This document shows positions 12,101 to 20,371 of a stretch of 64,000 bases of DNA, piece after piece; within the stretch, counting starts at the first letter, position 1, and every line of letters starts with the position of its first letter. The DNA lies in the NCBI GenBank assembly GCA_905221605.1, contig CAJNDS010002634.1, positions 1,346,546 to 1,410,545 of the forward strand, read 5' to 3'. The notes under the pieces were generated by a model. The model had not been told where the DNA came from. It made no database searches and worked only from the letters and a program-made list of their open reading frames with translations. The DNA comes from Symbiodinium natans. Its lineage: Eukaryota > Sar > Dinophyceae > Suessiales > Symbiodiniaceae. The position numbers and the translations under genes are program-made.

Positions 12101-12380
12101 TACGAAGTCACACCTGTGATTGCATCCCCTGCTTGTATAGGATCGCGGGAAGGCTCTGCTATCAGGTTGCCGGCAGCTTCCTCAGTCCGTGCTCAAAAAG
12201 GGTTTAGGGTTGAACAGTCCTTGGTAGGGATTTTAATGGGGGGGGGTTACTATAGCTCCTATTAAGGACTGTTAGTATAAGGGGGAACATCCCAAGTTTA
12301 GGGTGCAAACCCGAAAGCACCAATCCTGCCCCTCGATGAAAAAAGTTCAGGTTCGGTCAGACATCATCTACCAGACCTGA
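3123..12380 (+). CDS. Prolyl 4-hydroxylase-like 2OG-Fe(II) oxygenase (multi-exon)
   Basis: Predicted ER/secretory 2-oxoglutarate- and Fe(II)-dependent hydroxylase of about 270 residues, assembled by eye. Exons: 3123-3199 (ATG in CCACCATGG, signal peptide MARRLCLLAAVAAALLRAG), 5003-5052, 5272 to 5313 or 5322, 5479-5580, 6068-6108, 6921-6980, 7123-7207, 8644-8709, 8869-8946, 9189-9261, 9979-10058, about 10667-10688, and 12351-12380 with a TGA stop. Phases agree at all joins except 10058/10667, which I could not resolve. Donors are GT, GC or GA; acceptors are AG|N. The iron ligands are His (8688) and Asp (8694) in NPHIDG and a distal His (10034) in NPMHYGG; the 2OG-binding Lys is in VKYL, followed by VRSDIIYQ. 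The motifs SCLFWLSDDVEGGETVF and GAALLFFHG match the P4H catalytic fold. The first three exons are the least certain. Introns hold TTTAGGG arrays, MITEs and a retrogene. Confidence 0.75.
3767..3865. repeat. Interspersed repeat family F, copy 1
   Basis: Shares TTTCCGAAATTAGGGGTACC-like starts and GGGGTCC-rich interior with 6176-6265 and 46408-46495. It is non-coding and diverged. Confidence 0.55.
4500..4615. repeat. Interspersed repeat family E, copy 1
   Basis: Contains GTCGGAAT, ACGAATAGTAT and CCTTATGG followed by CCTTTTA, shared with 43955-44080; the two copies end in similar GGCCCCTA-type sequence. Non-coding. Confidence 0.6.
4696..4795. repeat. TTTAGGG array
   Basis: Fourteen nearly perfect TTTAGGG units within the predicted intron 3200-5002 of the P4H-like gene. 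Confidence 0.9.
5084..5195. repeat. TTTTAGGG octamer array
   Basis: About twelve perfect octamers TTTTAGGG, one base longer than the window-wide heptamer, then a return to TTTAGGG at 5227-5255. This local homogenisation to an 8-mer suggests array amplification in place. Confidence 0.9.
6176..6265. repeat. Interspersed repeat family F, copy 2
   Basis: TTTCCGAATTGGGGGGGTAC start and GGGGTCC motifs as in the 3767 copy; lies in the intron 6109-6920. Confidence 0.55.
7036..7097. repeat. CCCTAAA array
   Basis: CCCTAAA orientation, opposite to the array at 4696, inside the 142-bp intron 6981-7122. Confidence 0.9.
7208..7264. repeat. CCCTAAA array abutting an exon
   Basis: The exon 7123-7207 ends directly at GCCCTAAACCC, so the array itself appears to supply a GC-type 5' splice site. 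Confidence 0.85.
7866..7990. mobile_element. MITE family A, copy 1
   Basis: Inverted termini CTTGGGATGTTCCCCCCTTA and TAAGGGGGAACGTCCCAAAG; the left arm has a small triplication of ATACTAAC. Lies in intron 7208-8643 of the P4H-like gene. Confidence 0.85.
8342..8467. mobile_element. MITE family B, copy 2
   Basis: Ends ACTTGAAGGTTCATGGGTA and TACCCATGAACCTCCAAG are inverted repeats; non-coding, intronic. Confidence 0.8.
9273..9400. repeat. Interspersed repeat family D, copy 1
   Basis: Shares ATTTCTGTT, TTGGTGAG, AAGGTTCCTTTT and GTGTCCTTTTGG with 12563-12700. It begins about 11 bases after the predicted GA donor at 9262, so it may have contributed to creating this intron. Confidence 0.65.
10453..10583. 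mobile_element. MITE family B, copy 3
   Basis: GCTTGGAGGCTCATGGTACT at the left and AGCATGAACCTCCAAGT at the right; interior AACCCAGTTGTAA/ TTATAAATTGGGTT is also palindromic. Intronic. Confidence 0.85.
10707..10768. repeat. TTTAGGG array grading into TATAGGG
   Basis: Seven TTTAGGG-type units followed by three TATAGGG variants. Confidence 0.85.
10904..11013. mobile_element. MITE family C, copy 1
   Basis: Inverted termini ACTACTATTTGCTTAAGAAC and GTTCTTAAGCATATAGTAG; related copies at 43734 and, diverged, 46947. Confidence 0.8.
11326..11342 (+). other. Relict dinoflagellate spliced leader (DinoSL)
   Basis: AGCCATTTTGGCTCAAG is a perfect match to the 3' 17 bases of the conserved trans-spliced leader of dinoflagellates. 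The preceding TTTGGGTCAAG (11317-11327, sharing its final AG with the leader) differs by one base from an earlier leader end, so two tandem relics are likely. Such relics mark genes that returned to the genome from trans-spliced mRNA. Confidence 0.85.
11515..11976 (+). CDS. Retroposed gene copy, unknown coiled-coil protein
   Basis: An intronless ORF lies inside the insertion that splits a MITE and sits 170 bases downstream of the spliced-leader relic. The first in-frame ATG is at 11515 (AAGATGGCG); the frame is open further upstream. The 153-residue product has a Cys pair (ECQTCEEVL), then a probable coiled coil (FMSTLENMQKLMEQNVATI and LDLRRQLDEQ) and a polar tail. After the TGA at 11976 a shifted frame continues as REDEDRMREQQRRHDRTLL, suggesting a one-base frameshift and a longer original protein. 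A direct repeat CGAACTCTTTTGG occurs at 11998 and 12058. No family is recognised. It may be a functional retrogene or a decaying copy. Confidence 0.55.
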   Translation: MARVALLQMDDQPARRNRQMIHLDLCLPVAHASPGRHAECQTCEEVLTRTQFEAFMKSTIDNFMSTLENMQKLMEQNVATILDLRRQLDEQDAGEKLDTASSYHPYAASAAGMRPQQEAACSHVLPLASSDDKAPPSSHLQLLRDRHVKMKIE

Positions 12381-13765
12381 GTGTGATCCAGGGCGATGGT
12401 GTTTTTTTCCTTTGAGCGGGTTTAGGGTTTCGGGTTTAGGGTTTAGGGTTTAGGCATGAAACCCTAAGGTTTCAGGACTCCGGGTGTGGATATTATCTGA
12501 AGGTTCAGACGAGGTCGTTAGAGAACCGCATGAGGCTCCAAGCCAAAGAGACACGAAGCAGCGTTTTATATTTCTGTTTTTGGTGAGTGTATATAAGGTT
12601 CCTTTTTAGGTTTGGTGAGTGTAGATACTTGGTGTCCTTTTGGCGATACAAGGAATAAAGCTGTCTCACCTTGATAGGATTCACGACCTCGAGTCCGCAG
12701 TACAAGGAATATAAACCCTACCTCATATGAGACAAAGCCACAGTGCAACAAAGGGCAAAAAACCGATCCGTAAGTTCGACCAAAGTTCTAAGCAAGTTTG
12801 GGACTGGGCTAGCGGCTACTCGCTGAGCCAGGCATTTAGGGTTTGGGGTTTGGCGTTTGGGGTTTAGGGTTTAGATTCTTTTCCCTGCAGCTTCTTGTGC
12901 GGGTAGAGGGTGGCCTTTTTGTAAGCGGAGTTGCTCATGGTTTGTTCATTGCTGGTACGTAGGTCTTAGGGCTCTTTAGGGCTTTAAGATGCGGGGTATA
13001 GCTTCAGCCTTATTGAGCTTCAGTTTGCTGTCTCACACATTCCCTTCACTTATTTCCTGCACGTGCAGTGAGATGATGGGACTGCAGACGGGAGAAAAGT
13101 GCTTTGACAACGGGCTTCCAGTGTGGGCTAGGGGATGCTTGACACTTTGATTACTATTAAGGTTATTATCATCTTTTTCATTTTTGTTGGGTTAAGCAGA
13201 TGGTAGATTGAGACCTGGAGTTTGTTACAGTCCAAAGGGTGCAGACCCAAATAAACCCGATGACCGTTCGTGTTCGTGCAGCACGGGGCCTTTCGTTGTC
13301 AGCCCTGCCATGTTTCCTTGAGCAAAGTTGGTCCAACTCGAGTGTTTCGGTCCATCTCGTAGCTGCAAGCAACCCAGGAGGCACCAGACCTCCTAGGCCA
13401 TACTATCAACCAGGAAGAGGGACTGTCTGACATAAAGCATAAGCGACTTAGGGCTTGTAGGACTATCCCATTCGTTCTTCTGGGCAACTCGAGGCCTGAC
13501 GTTGACATCTCCTTCAGCCTTAAAGCATGCTTGTTGGCTTTGGGCCTACGTGCCCCCCCCCCCCAACCGGCTAATCTGGAGGTACCGCTCTGAGAAATGC
13601 CATGGCTAACCATGTTCAGAAGAACCTCTTGAAACGATGTTGATCCATCCCACGTGGGGTCAAACGTTTTTTCGTGCGAAGGGTCATGGCTCGAAGCACT
13701 TTCTCGCCGATGTAGCATAGCCCTTGAAAGCGTTGTATGGATGCCACCTGTGCTGACAACTTGCC
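12381..13765. other. Intergenic region, no supported gene
   Basis: Contains TTTAGGG fragments (12419-12455, 12837-12872), family D repeat copy 2 and a C-run at 13553-13564. Minus-strand open frames here overlap the reverse of the next gene and lack features. Confidence 0.5.
12563..12700. repeat. Interspersed repeat family D, copy 2
   Basis: Shares TTTTTGGTGAGTG, AAGGTTCCTTTTTAGG and GGTGTCCTTTTGGCGATACA with the 9273 copy; part of it is echoed again at 12704 (ACAAGGAATATAAACCCTAC). Confidence 0.65.
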
Positions 13766-14956
13766 ATGGCGCTGTTGTCCTGCAGTCGTTCCCACAAGGC
13801 CGTTGCGGCAGTCTTCATTCTGTCCATTGGTTTTTCGACCTTCGCCATGTGGCGGACTTCTAGGGCTTTGGACCGGGACACTGGAGTGAGCACGAACAAG
13901 CCAAAGCACAGACCTGGGTGCAAAAGGGACCCTGAGGAATTTTACTTGCCAGAAGACTTGAAATACTGCCATCAGCCTCGAAAAGTAGACTGGTTCAACG
14001 ACTTCTTGGCGAAGAACTTGGCAAGCAACCCTCTTGAGCCTGGATGCTGGGAGAAAAACAATTCCTGCGCGCCCTTTCCGTGCTTCAAGCTGTGCGAGAC
14101 GGGCAGGTATGCAGAGCTGCGCAAGATCTGGAGCGCAGAGAAGCCGGGAAAGCGGAAGGTCATGGCGTTCCAGTACGGCAAGGTTGCCAGCTCCGCCATC
14201 GTCGAAGGGATGAAGACTCAACTTGGGATATCAGTGGCCCACGCCCACTTGCCCTTGCACGCCAAGCAATGGCTCGATGGCGAGCGTCCACAGATCCCCC
14301 CGCAAGTGCAAGGCTTTGCTTTTTCACAGGAGTGGTCGTTAAAGCCAGGGGATGAGTGCTTCATCATCACGGCAACGCGAAGCCACTTCAGCAGAGATCC
14401 TTCGGAGTACTTCGAGAATGTCCTACTTCCGGAGCATCCCTACGGCTTTCATCCCCGAGGTATTCGCAGGTACAATGACACACCTCCTGTCGGAGGTGAC
14501 AAGAGGTGGACAGAGGCAACTGTGACCCAACTTGGCAGGACCAACGTGGAAGCTTTGCAAGAGGACTTCCAAGCCCAGCATGAGATTGTCATCCAGGCAT
14601 ACTCAAAGTGGTACTCTGACACCTTCTTCCACGCAACGGGCGTTGACGTGCTGCAAAGCCAGTTCGACCGAAAGGCCAAACACATGTTAGTTCGTGGGGA
14701 GACGTGCCAGGTGCTAGTCCTGCGATTTGAGGACATTGGCGAGTGGGGCGGCATTATTGCACAGCATTTCCCTGGCTTTAAGATGCCGAAAGGTGCCAAC
14801 AGGGCTGAACTTAAATGGTACGCAGAGGCCTACAAAAACTTCCTTTCGAGCCTGACGTACAGGCCTGAGGAGCTAAAAGCCATGTGCGAGACGGAAACGG
14901 AAATGCATTTCTACTCGCAAGACCCCGAGAACGAATGCGCTGATGCTGACTACTAG
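13766..14956 (+). CDS. NKWYS / sulfotransferase-like type II membrane protein
   Basis: An intronless 396-residue ORF starts at ATG 13766 in TTGCCATGG. Residues about 11-30 (AVAAVFILSIGFSTFAMW) form a signal-anchor segment, predicting a Golgi-type type II protein with a lumenal catalytic domain. The motif FQYGKVASSAI resembles the 5'-phosphosulfate (PAPS) loop of carbohydrate sulfotransferases. TATRSHFSRDPSEYFENV resembles the 3'-phosphate motif R-x-P-x-x-x-x-x-S/Y-F-x-N. SKWYSDTFFHATGVDV matches the signature of the Pfam NKWYS family (putative capsular polysaccharide synthesis). It probably modifies glycans or polysaccharides; the exact substrate cannot be read from the sequence. The lack of introns beside intron-riddled neighbours suggests an origin by retroposition, though no leader relic was found upstream. 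Cysteines cluster at residues 75-115, consistent with a lumenal fold. Confidence 0.8.
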   Translation: MALLSCSRSHKAVAAVFILSIGFSTFAMWRTSRALDRDTGVSTNKPKHRPGCKRDPEEFYLPEDLKYCHQPRKVDWFNDFLAKNLASNPLEPGCWEKNNSCAPFPCFKLCETGRYAELRKIWSAEKPGKRKVMAFQYGKVASSAIVEGMKTQLGISVAHAHLPLHAKQWLDGERPQIPPQVQGFAFSQEWSLKPGDECFIITATRSHFSRDPSEYFENVLLPEHPYGFHPRGIRRYNDTPPVGGDKRWTEATVTQLGRTNVEALQEDFQAQHEIVIQAYSKWYSDTFFHATGVDVLQSQFDRKAKHMLVRGETCQVLVLRFEDIGEWGGIIAQHFPGFKMPKGANRAELKWYAEAYKNFLSSLTYRPEELKAMCETETEMHFYSQDPENECADADY

Positions 14957-15437
14957 GCTTTTTACCTGGGATCGCAGGAACCTGTCAACTGGAACCTGTC
15001 AACTGGAAGTTAAAATTGAAAATAGTACGGACAGGACTTCCCTTGCGGCGAATAAGACTATTCCATATAAGACTATTCCATACCACCCCCGATCTACCTA
15101 CCGATTAAAGCCCATATGTCAGGATCTGTTTCTACAGGTAGCAGACTCAGAGGCAGCCGGTGGCAGCTTAAGGGGCTGCCACCTCCACAAACCTCCCTCT
15201 GTGGTGATCGCGCGCGCTGCGCTTCGCAGGACAAAATGTCGCAGTCGTTCTGTGCAGGGCTTAGGGATTTGGCATTAAGGTTTAGGGTTTAGGGTTTAGG
15301 GTTTAGGGTTTAGGGTTTAGGGTTCAGGGTCTGTATAGTTGGCTCAGCAGCAGTTCCGTGCAGTTTCTTTCTGGAACTTGCGCAGGGCTCCATGTTGCAC
15401 TTGGTGAGCTCTTCGTTGGCCTCCACCACCAAAGCTC

Positions 15438-15533
15438 TTTTAGGGTTTAGGGTTTAGGGTTTAGGGTTTAGGGTTTAGGGTTTAGGGTTTAGGGTTTAGG
15501 GTTTAGGGTTTAGGGTTTAGGGTTTAGGGTTTT
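15438..15533. repeat. TTTAGGG array
   Basis: Thirteen perfect units, starting directly after CTCTTT and ending in TTTTGAAG. Confidence 0.9.
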
Positions 15534-15960
15534 GAAGCCTGTGCTCTGCAATCCTGAACCCTTACTTCCCTGAACCGCAAGCCTGTAATACAGCGAATGA
15601 CCAGAATCATGGCAGTCATAAACAACAAACACCTAAACCCTAGACCCTAGACCCATCCAGACCCTAAACCCTATACCCAGAAAAAAATGACAGCAAGAAT
15701 AATTGCGACCGATACGACTGGTAGTAGATACTTTGCCAGGCCGCGAGGAGCCAGGTGCCTACGCCGAACCGCCAGGTTCGGGGGTCGAAAGGGGGTTTAG
15801 GGTTTAGGGTTTAGGGTTTAGGGTTTAGGGTTTAGGGGCTGATCTTTCAAGGGGACTTTCTTTACGTAGTTTCCTGGGGTTTACAAGGTTTCTAACTTGT
15901 CTAGAAGGCACTGTAGGTGGGGCTTCTTTAGGCCCTGTGGAGACCTGGCTTCGAGCCTTG

Positions 15961-16039
15961 AGTTTAGGGTTTAGGGTTTAGGGTTTAGGGTTTAGGGTTT
16001 AGGGTTTAGGGTTTAGGGTTTAGGGTTTAGGGTTTAGGG
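15961..16039. repeat. TTTAGGG array
   Basis: Eleven perfect TTTAGGG units. Confidence 0.9.
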
Positions 16040-16750
16040 GGCGTCCAAGAAGGAGACTGTCGAATTAAAGATGTCACTTGTGCTAGTTTTGGGATTCGGG
16101 TTCAGGTTTGGGTTTTTGGTGGGCCTGGGCTTCATAACACATCTAGGTATAAGGTACGGACGTAGATGAGACTCTGTTGCCGCAAGTGTGCGAGCTCGGG
16201 TCACCTTCCTTGTGGTTCCTCACCCGCTTTTTGTGTAGCATGTTCGTAGAGCATGGGCGCTCATAAGCCCCTAAACCCGGAACCCTAAACCCTAAACCCT
16301 AAATCTAAACCCACGATGCAAGAGGACACATCTTTTCATAGACCTTCACCGCCAGTTCTGCCTCAGACACCACCGAGTCTCGACTGCAGCCAGAATCCAA
16401 GGGCTAGCTTTCGTGTTGAACAAATTTTTGGTTAGGGTTTAGGATTTAGTGCAAAGGGTTGAAGGCTTCGAGTTTGGCTAACATTTGCTTCCGGCTTCAG
16501 TGGACGTCGGTGCTTTTTTGGGTGGTCAGTTCGGTTTTGGTCTGATCCCCAACAGCCCTAAGGCCCCCCCCCTCCCCCCCCCCTGCCAAAAAAACAAGAA
16601 AAAAATGCTCGCGAAGCCAAGCCCCAGCCCAAAGCAAGCCACCACCTGGAATCGACCAGCTTAGTTCCATGACCCAGGACCCCCCATATTCAACCCTGAA
16701 GCCCTAAACCTCGTCAGGGGAAAGCCCCGGAATCCTAACCCTGAACTCAA

Positions 16751-16830
16751 CTGACAGTCCTTAGTAGTGATTATAGTACCTCCATTATAATCCCTATTAA
16801 GGACTGTTAGTCTAAGGGGGAACATCCCAA
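16751..16830. mobile_element. MITE family A, copy 3, left end lost
   Basis: Starts at TGACAGTCCTTAGTAGTGAT and ends AAGGGGGAACATCCCAA; the outermost 25 bases of the left terminus are missing. Confidence 0.75.
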
Positions 16831-16918
16831 CCCTAGACCCCCAAATCGCAGTAAACCACAACACGTCAACCCTAAACCCTAAACCCTAAACCCTAAACCC
16901 TAAACCCTAAACCACGAG

Positions 16919-16979
16919 GGCTCCTGGTGGTCCCGCAAGAGCGGGCTCGCCTTCCCGCTGGTCCCACGGCAGACAGAAA
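16919..16979 (+). CDS. Isolated exon-like island
   Basis: After CCACGAG, the patch reads GSWWSRKSGLAFPLVPRQTE and stops at a GT donor (GTGCCAGG). It is flanked on both sides by telomere-type arrays. The tryptophan pair and clean frame look coding; the family is unknown and its partner exons are not identified. Confidence 0.5.
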
Positions 16980-17183
16980 GTGCCAGGCGGAAGCCTGGCG
17001 AGCGGCTTGCGTGTTTAGGGTTTAGGGTTTAGGGTTTAGGGTTGTTGGAGGGTCAGAAGGGCTCCGGCTTTGGGGCATTGAGGTTTGGGGTTTGCGGTTT
17101 CGGTGTGCAGGGTTTAGAGCTGAGCGACCCGAAATTCGAGGGCCGAAGCAGGGGGCCGGAGGCTCGACATCGATTGGCCCCCT

Positions 17184-17233
17184 TTTAGGGTTTAGGGTTT
17201 AGGGTTTAGGGTTTAGGGTTTAGGGTTTAGGGT
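17184..17233. repeat. TTTAGGG array
   Basis: Seven perfect units. Confidence 0.9.
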
Positions 17234-17934
17234 CTGAATTCTCAACGCCATCAACCCTAAGTTTCGAAATCGAAGCCCCTATGAGTTGTGAACTTGATGT
17301 GTCTAGGATCTCTTACTTTCAGGTGGGTAAGGTCTCAGGTCGCGGTTTGCCATCAGCTTCATGTTCAGGCCACAGCCCTTCGCCCTAAACCCTGCATCCT
17401 AAACCATTTTCTTGAGTTCAGGGGCTGCAGCAGTCTTATATGCCCTGGTGCCCCGCATAGGACGGCGTAGGGCTCGTGGGAGAACCCCAATGAGCTCATC
17501 GGCTGCATTCGGGTCTAGGGGTTCAGGGGAGAGAGGGCTTGTGCCTAATCTTTAAGGGTTTAGGGGGGGCCCTCCGGAAGACTGCTAAGAAAGAGAACTG
17601 AAAGCCTTATAGGCATGACAACCCTACACAGGGTGAAGAATTTCGTCCCCCACCCAGAAGCCACTGATGATTAGAACCCCCACTCTCAAAATGCTACGCT
17701 TCTGACAGGCTCGCCGGGAGCACGTGCGGGAAGCTCAGGGTTTGGGTTGAACACCCTAAGCCCTGAATCCTCGGTGGTCTAGGCCGGTTCAAGGCACACA
17801 ACCCCCCTAAACCCTGAGCTCCCCCTCCCCTCCCCCCCAACTATCAACTAGTCAACAGTAAGAAGAGTAAGCTTTGTAATAATCTATCCGTAGTTACTGC
17901 TACGTCTAGACTTATCAACTTGTTTATGTTACAT

Positions 17935-18000
17935 ATACATATATACATATACATATATATCTATATATATATATTGCACACACAGATATATACATGTATA
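17935..18000. repeat. TA/CATATA microsatellite
   Basis: Imperfect ATATAC and (TA)n tract; no gene within 300 bases on either side. Confidence 0.8.
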
Positions 18001-18575
18001 TGTGCGCGTGCTTGTATGCATGCACTTCTTTGGTATTGATTTTGTTGAGGTGTTTGGGAGTGCAAGGGCTTTTGGGGTTCAAGGCTTCCCTGACAGATCA
18101 CAGTACTGAGCAGTAGTTTCTCATCTGCAGTCTGCCATTAGGGTTTAGGGTTTAGGATTTAGGGTTTATAGGGTTTAAGGCTTAGGCGTCTCAATAGAGC
18201 TTGCAGTTTGCATGGGCGTCCCCGCCAGCAAGAGATAAAGCCGCACTTTGGGGGCCCTTCAGGAAGCCTGCAGATGCACAGAGTCCTCAATGCAAGAGCG
18301 GCCGTCCGAACAGACCAAAGATTCTCCTGAGTGCAAGGCCAGAAACCCAAACGTGTGCCGTCGTGCTAGCTACTTTTGGTTTCGTGCCAGCATGCTGTTC
18401 AATCTCAACTGGCCTGACTGAAGCTGTACAGCAACTGGTGATGCAGGAGAGCTGCTGCTCTTGTTAATGCAGACACATGCAGACACCGTCCCAGCAAGCA
18501 TAGAATAGTTGCACCAAGACAGGCCAAGATCCCCCGGGCAGTTCGCCTTCAAATACAGAAGTTACATCGCCTTCC

Positions 18576-20371
18576 ATGATGCGCTTGTGCAGTCCAACGC
18601 CTGGACGGGCGACTCGAGCCCTGGATGCAAGCCGTCCGCAGCTCGTGACCTTGCCGGCGGGATCCGTAGCGGCCTCAGCATCCCCACTTTCTTGGGAGAG
18701 GCTGCTCCTGTGGCTTAGGGATACTTGGGAATAGTTTTATTTTGTTGGGGACTACAACTCTTAAGAAACAGCAAAAGGTATAGTCTTTGCTAGGGTTCCA
18801 AGTTCAGTATAGGTGGGGAGGTGTGAGCTGGTGTGCGTCGAGGTGTTCACGTTCTCGCATTGTGGGGAAACGCTGCACCTTGACATCCTCTGAGAGCGAG
18901 GCGTTTGAGATTTGCTCGCTTGGAGACAAAGGCAAAGGCGTCATCGCCAAGAGGAACTTGCGAAAAGGAGAACTGATTCTTCAAGAGCCGCCCTTACTCA
19001 TACTTACACGAGATGAGTTGGGCACATTCAGCGATGCAGACATCGAGCAGCGCCTTTCGAAGCTATCAGAGGCTAATCAGGCATCCTTTTGGAACCTGTT
19101 TGATGCACAACTGTTCGAGAGCAGCGGCCGAGGCTCGGCCAAAAGCAGGGTTTTGACAAACAGCTACCCTGTAGAAGATGAGATTGGGCAAGAGGCCGTC
19201 GCCGTTTTCAACACCATCGCGCGATTCAACCACAGCTGCGTGCCAAACGTACACAACAGCTGGGATGCTGAGACAGGTATAGAGACCATTTGTGTTACGC
19301 AGGATATAGAAGCTGGGCAAGAGTTGTGCACAACATACTTGGACTTGTTCACCAAGCGTCAAGAGCGACAGGAGCAGCTGTCCAAGCGTCTGAGGTTCCA
19401 GTGCACGTGTGAGGTTTGCAGCCTTCAGGGGCAGATGCAGGAGCAAAGCGATGCAAGGCGCGCACGCCTGAGTTTCCTGTGGCTTGTTTAGAATAGCAGA
19501 GTCGCCGTTGCTGACTTCTTAGTAATCCTTCCGCCCCCCATCAAGGTCAACCCCTGCAAAAGCCCTCCTATCTTTGAAGTCCGAAGGAGTTGGTCAGGTC
19601 GCTAAAAGACATGCCCGCCAAGCTAAGTCCCTAAACCCTAAACCCTGAACCCTGAACCCTAAGCCCTAAACCTACTTTCGAAGCTTCCGAAGCTTAGGTG
19701 GGAGCAGCTGCAAGCCTTCCCAGATGGAAGTGCGGAGGGCTTGGCGGCTGGGCTTCTCTTTTGGTATTCTTTTGGCTCCTTTCAAGTCCCCCAAAAGGCC
19801 AGTGTTTCGGGCTTAGGGTTTAGGGCTTAGGGTTTAGGGTTTAGGGCTTAGGGTCTAGTGTCCAGGAACCCCAACTAGAGTTCTAGGGTTTGCGGGCTTA
19901 GGGGAGCAGGAAGACATGATCAACGAGATGATTGGACTCATCGATAACGAGCTTCGCGGCCATCCTGCGTATAAGTGCCGGGTGTTCACAGCTTCCCGGT
20001 CGGAAACGACGTGTAGACAGTGTGCTTTTGCGGTTGGGGGGGGGGGGGGGGCGAGGGCCTTCCGGGATCGTTGTTGGGTTGATACAATAATGATACTTGT
20101 ATGGGTAAAGGAAGGGCTTCCTATAGTTAGGATTGTGGTATGTTGCGAGTACATTATAGGAGTGTTGTTCTATTTTGGGAAGCCTCTACCAACCCAACAA
20201 AGACGGCCCAAGTGGCACCGCCAGGCTGGATTTGAGGTGGCCGCCAACGCTGCCATGGTTGATCTCGCGGCCGAGATGGCCACGGCTGCCTTGGACAATG
20301 TCTTGATGGCTGAAGGCCCCGACTCGCCCCGGGCGCAGCTCCTGTGCCAATGTGTCGAGGCCTGTGCATAG
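18576..20371 (+). CDS. SET-domain protein (SMYD/SET5-like), multi-exon
   Basis: Putative protein-lysine methyltransferase. Exon 1, 18576-18709, starts ATGATGCGC and joins exon 2 (18813-about 19471) when the 103-base introner is removed, in frame (phase 2). Exon 2 carries the SET core: GDKGKGVIAKRNLRKGELIL near the N-terminus, the cofactor/knot motif RFNHSCVPN, GQELCTTYLD, and a post-SET CTCEVC zinc site. Further exons are likely at about 19698-19770 (WEQLQAFPDGSAEGLAAG), 19902-19981 (EQEDMINEMIGLIDNEL) and 20213-20371, ending in CVEACA and TAG; the last two join in phase zero by a GT-AG intron that contains a MITE. The C-terminal helices resemble those following SET in SMYD-type proteins. The junction after exon 2 is unresolved. 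Nuclear or cytosolic substrates cannot be inferred. Confidence 0.75.
18710..18812 (+). mobile_element. Introner (type 1), copy in SET gene
   Basis: A 103-base intron starts with target-derived GTGG, then CTTAGGGATACTTGGGA, and ends CTAGGGTTCCAAGTTCAGTATAG in two blocks, followed by GTGG again. The 4-bp direct repeat GTGG (18710-18713 and 18813-18816) is a target duplication; the GT of its left copy is the 5' splice site. The same element interrupts the BTB gene at 23899. Confidence 0.85.
20071..20200. mobile_element. MITE with TTGTTGGGTTG termini
   Basis: Perfect 11-base inverted repeats TTGTTGGGTTG (20071) and CAACCCAACAA-type right end (to 20200, one base differing inside). It lies inside the last predicted intron (19982-20212) of the SET gene. 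Confidence 0.7.

Larger units (their letters stand above)
11265..12296. mobile_element. MITE family A copy split by a 0.9-kb insertion
   Basis: The left arm CTGGGATGTTCCCCCTTATA with ACTAACAG ends at 11291. The rest of the same MITE resumes at 12213 (AACAGTCC) and ends at 12296 with GGGGGAACATCCCAAG. The intervening 11292-12212 is flanked by the direct repeat AACAG (11287-11291 and 12213-12217) and carries TTTAGGG units at both ends. This is the signature of a later insertion with a 5-bp target duplication. Confidence 0.8.
14957..16918. other. Repeat-rich intergenic or intronic region
   Basis: TTTAGGG arrays at 15276-15330, 15438-15533, 15791-15836 and 15961-16039 are separated by 80-150-base unique patches. 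One patch (about 15345-15385) reads AQQQFRAVSFWNLR and could be an exon, but its splice signals are weak. Confidence 0.5.
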
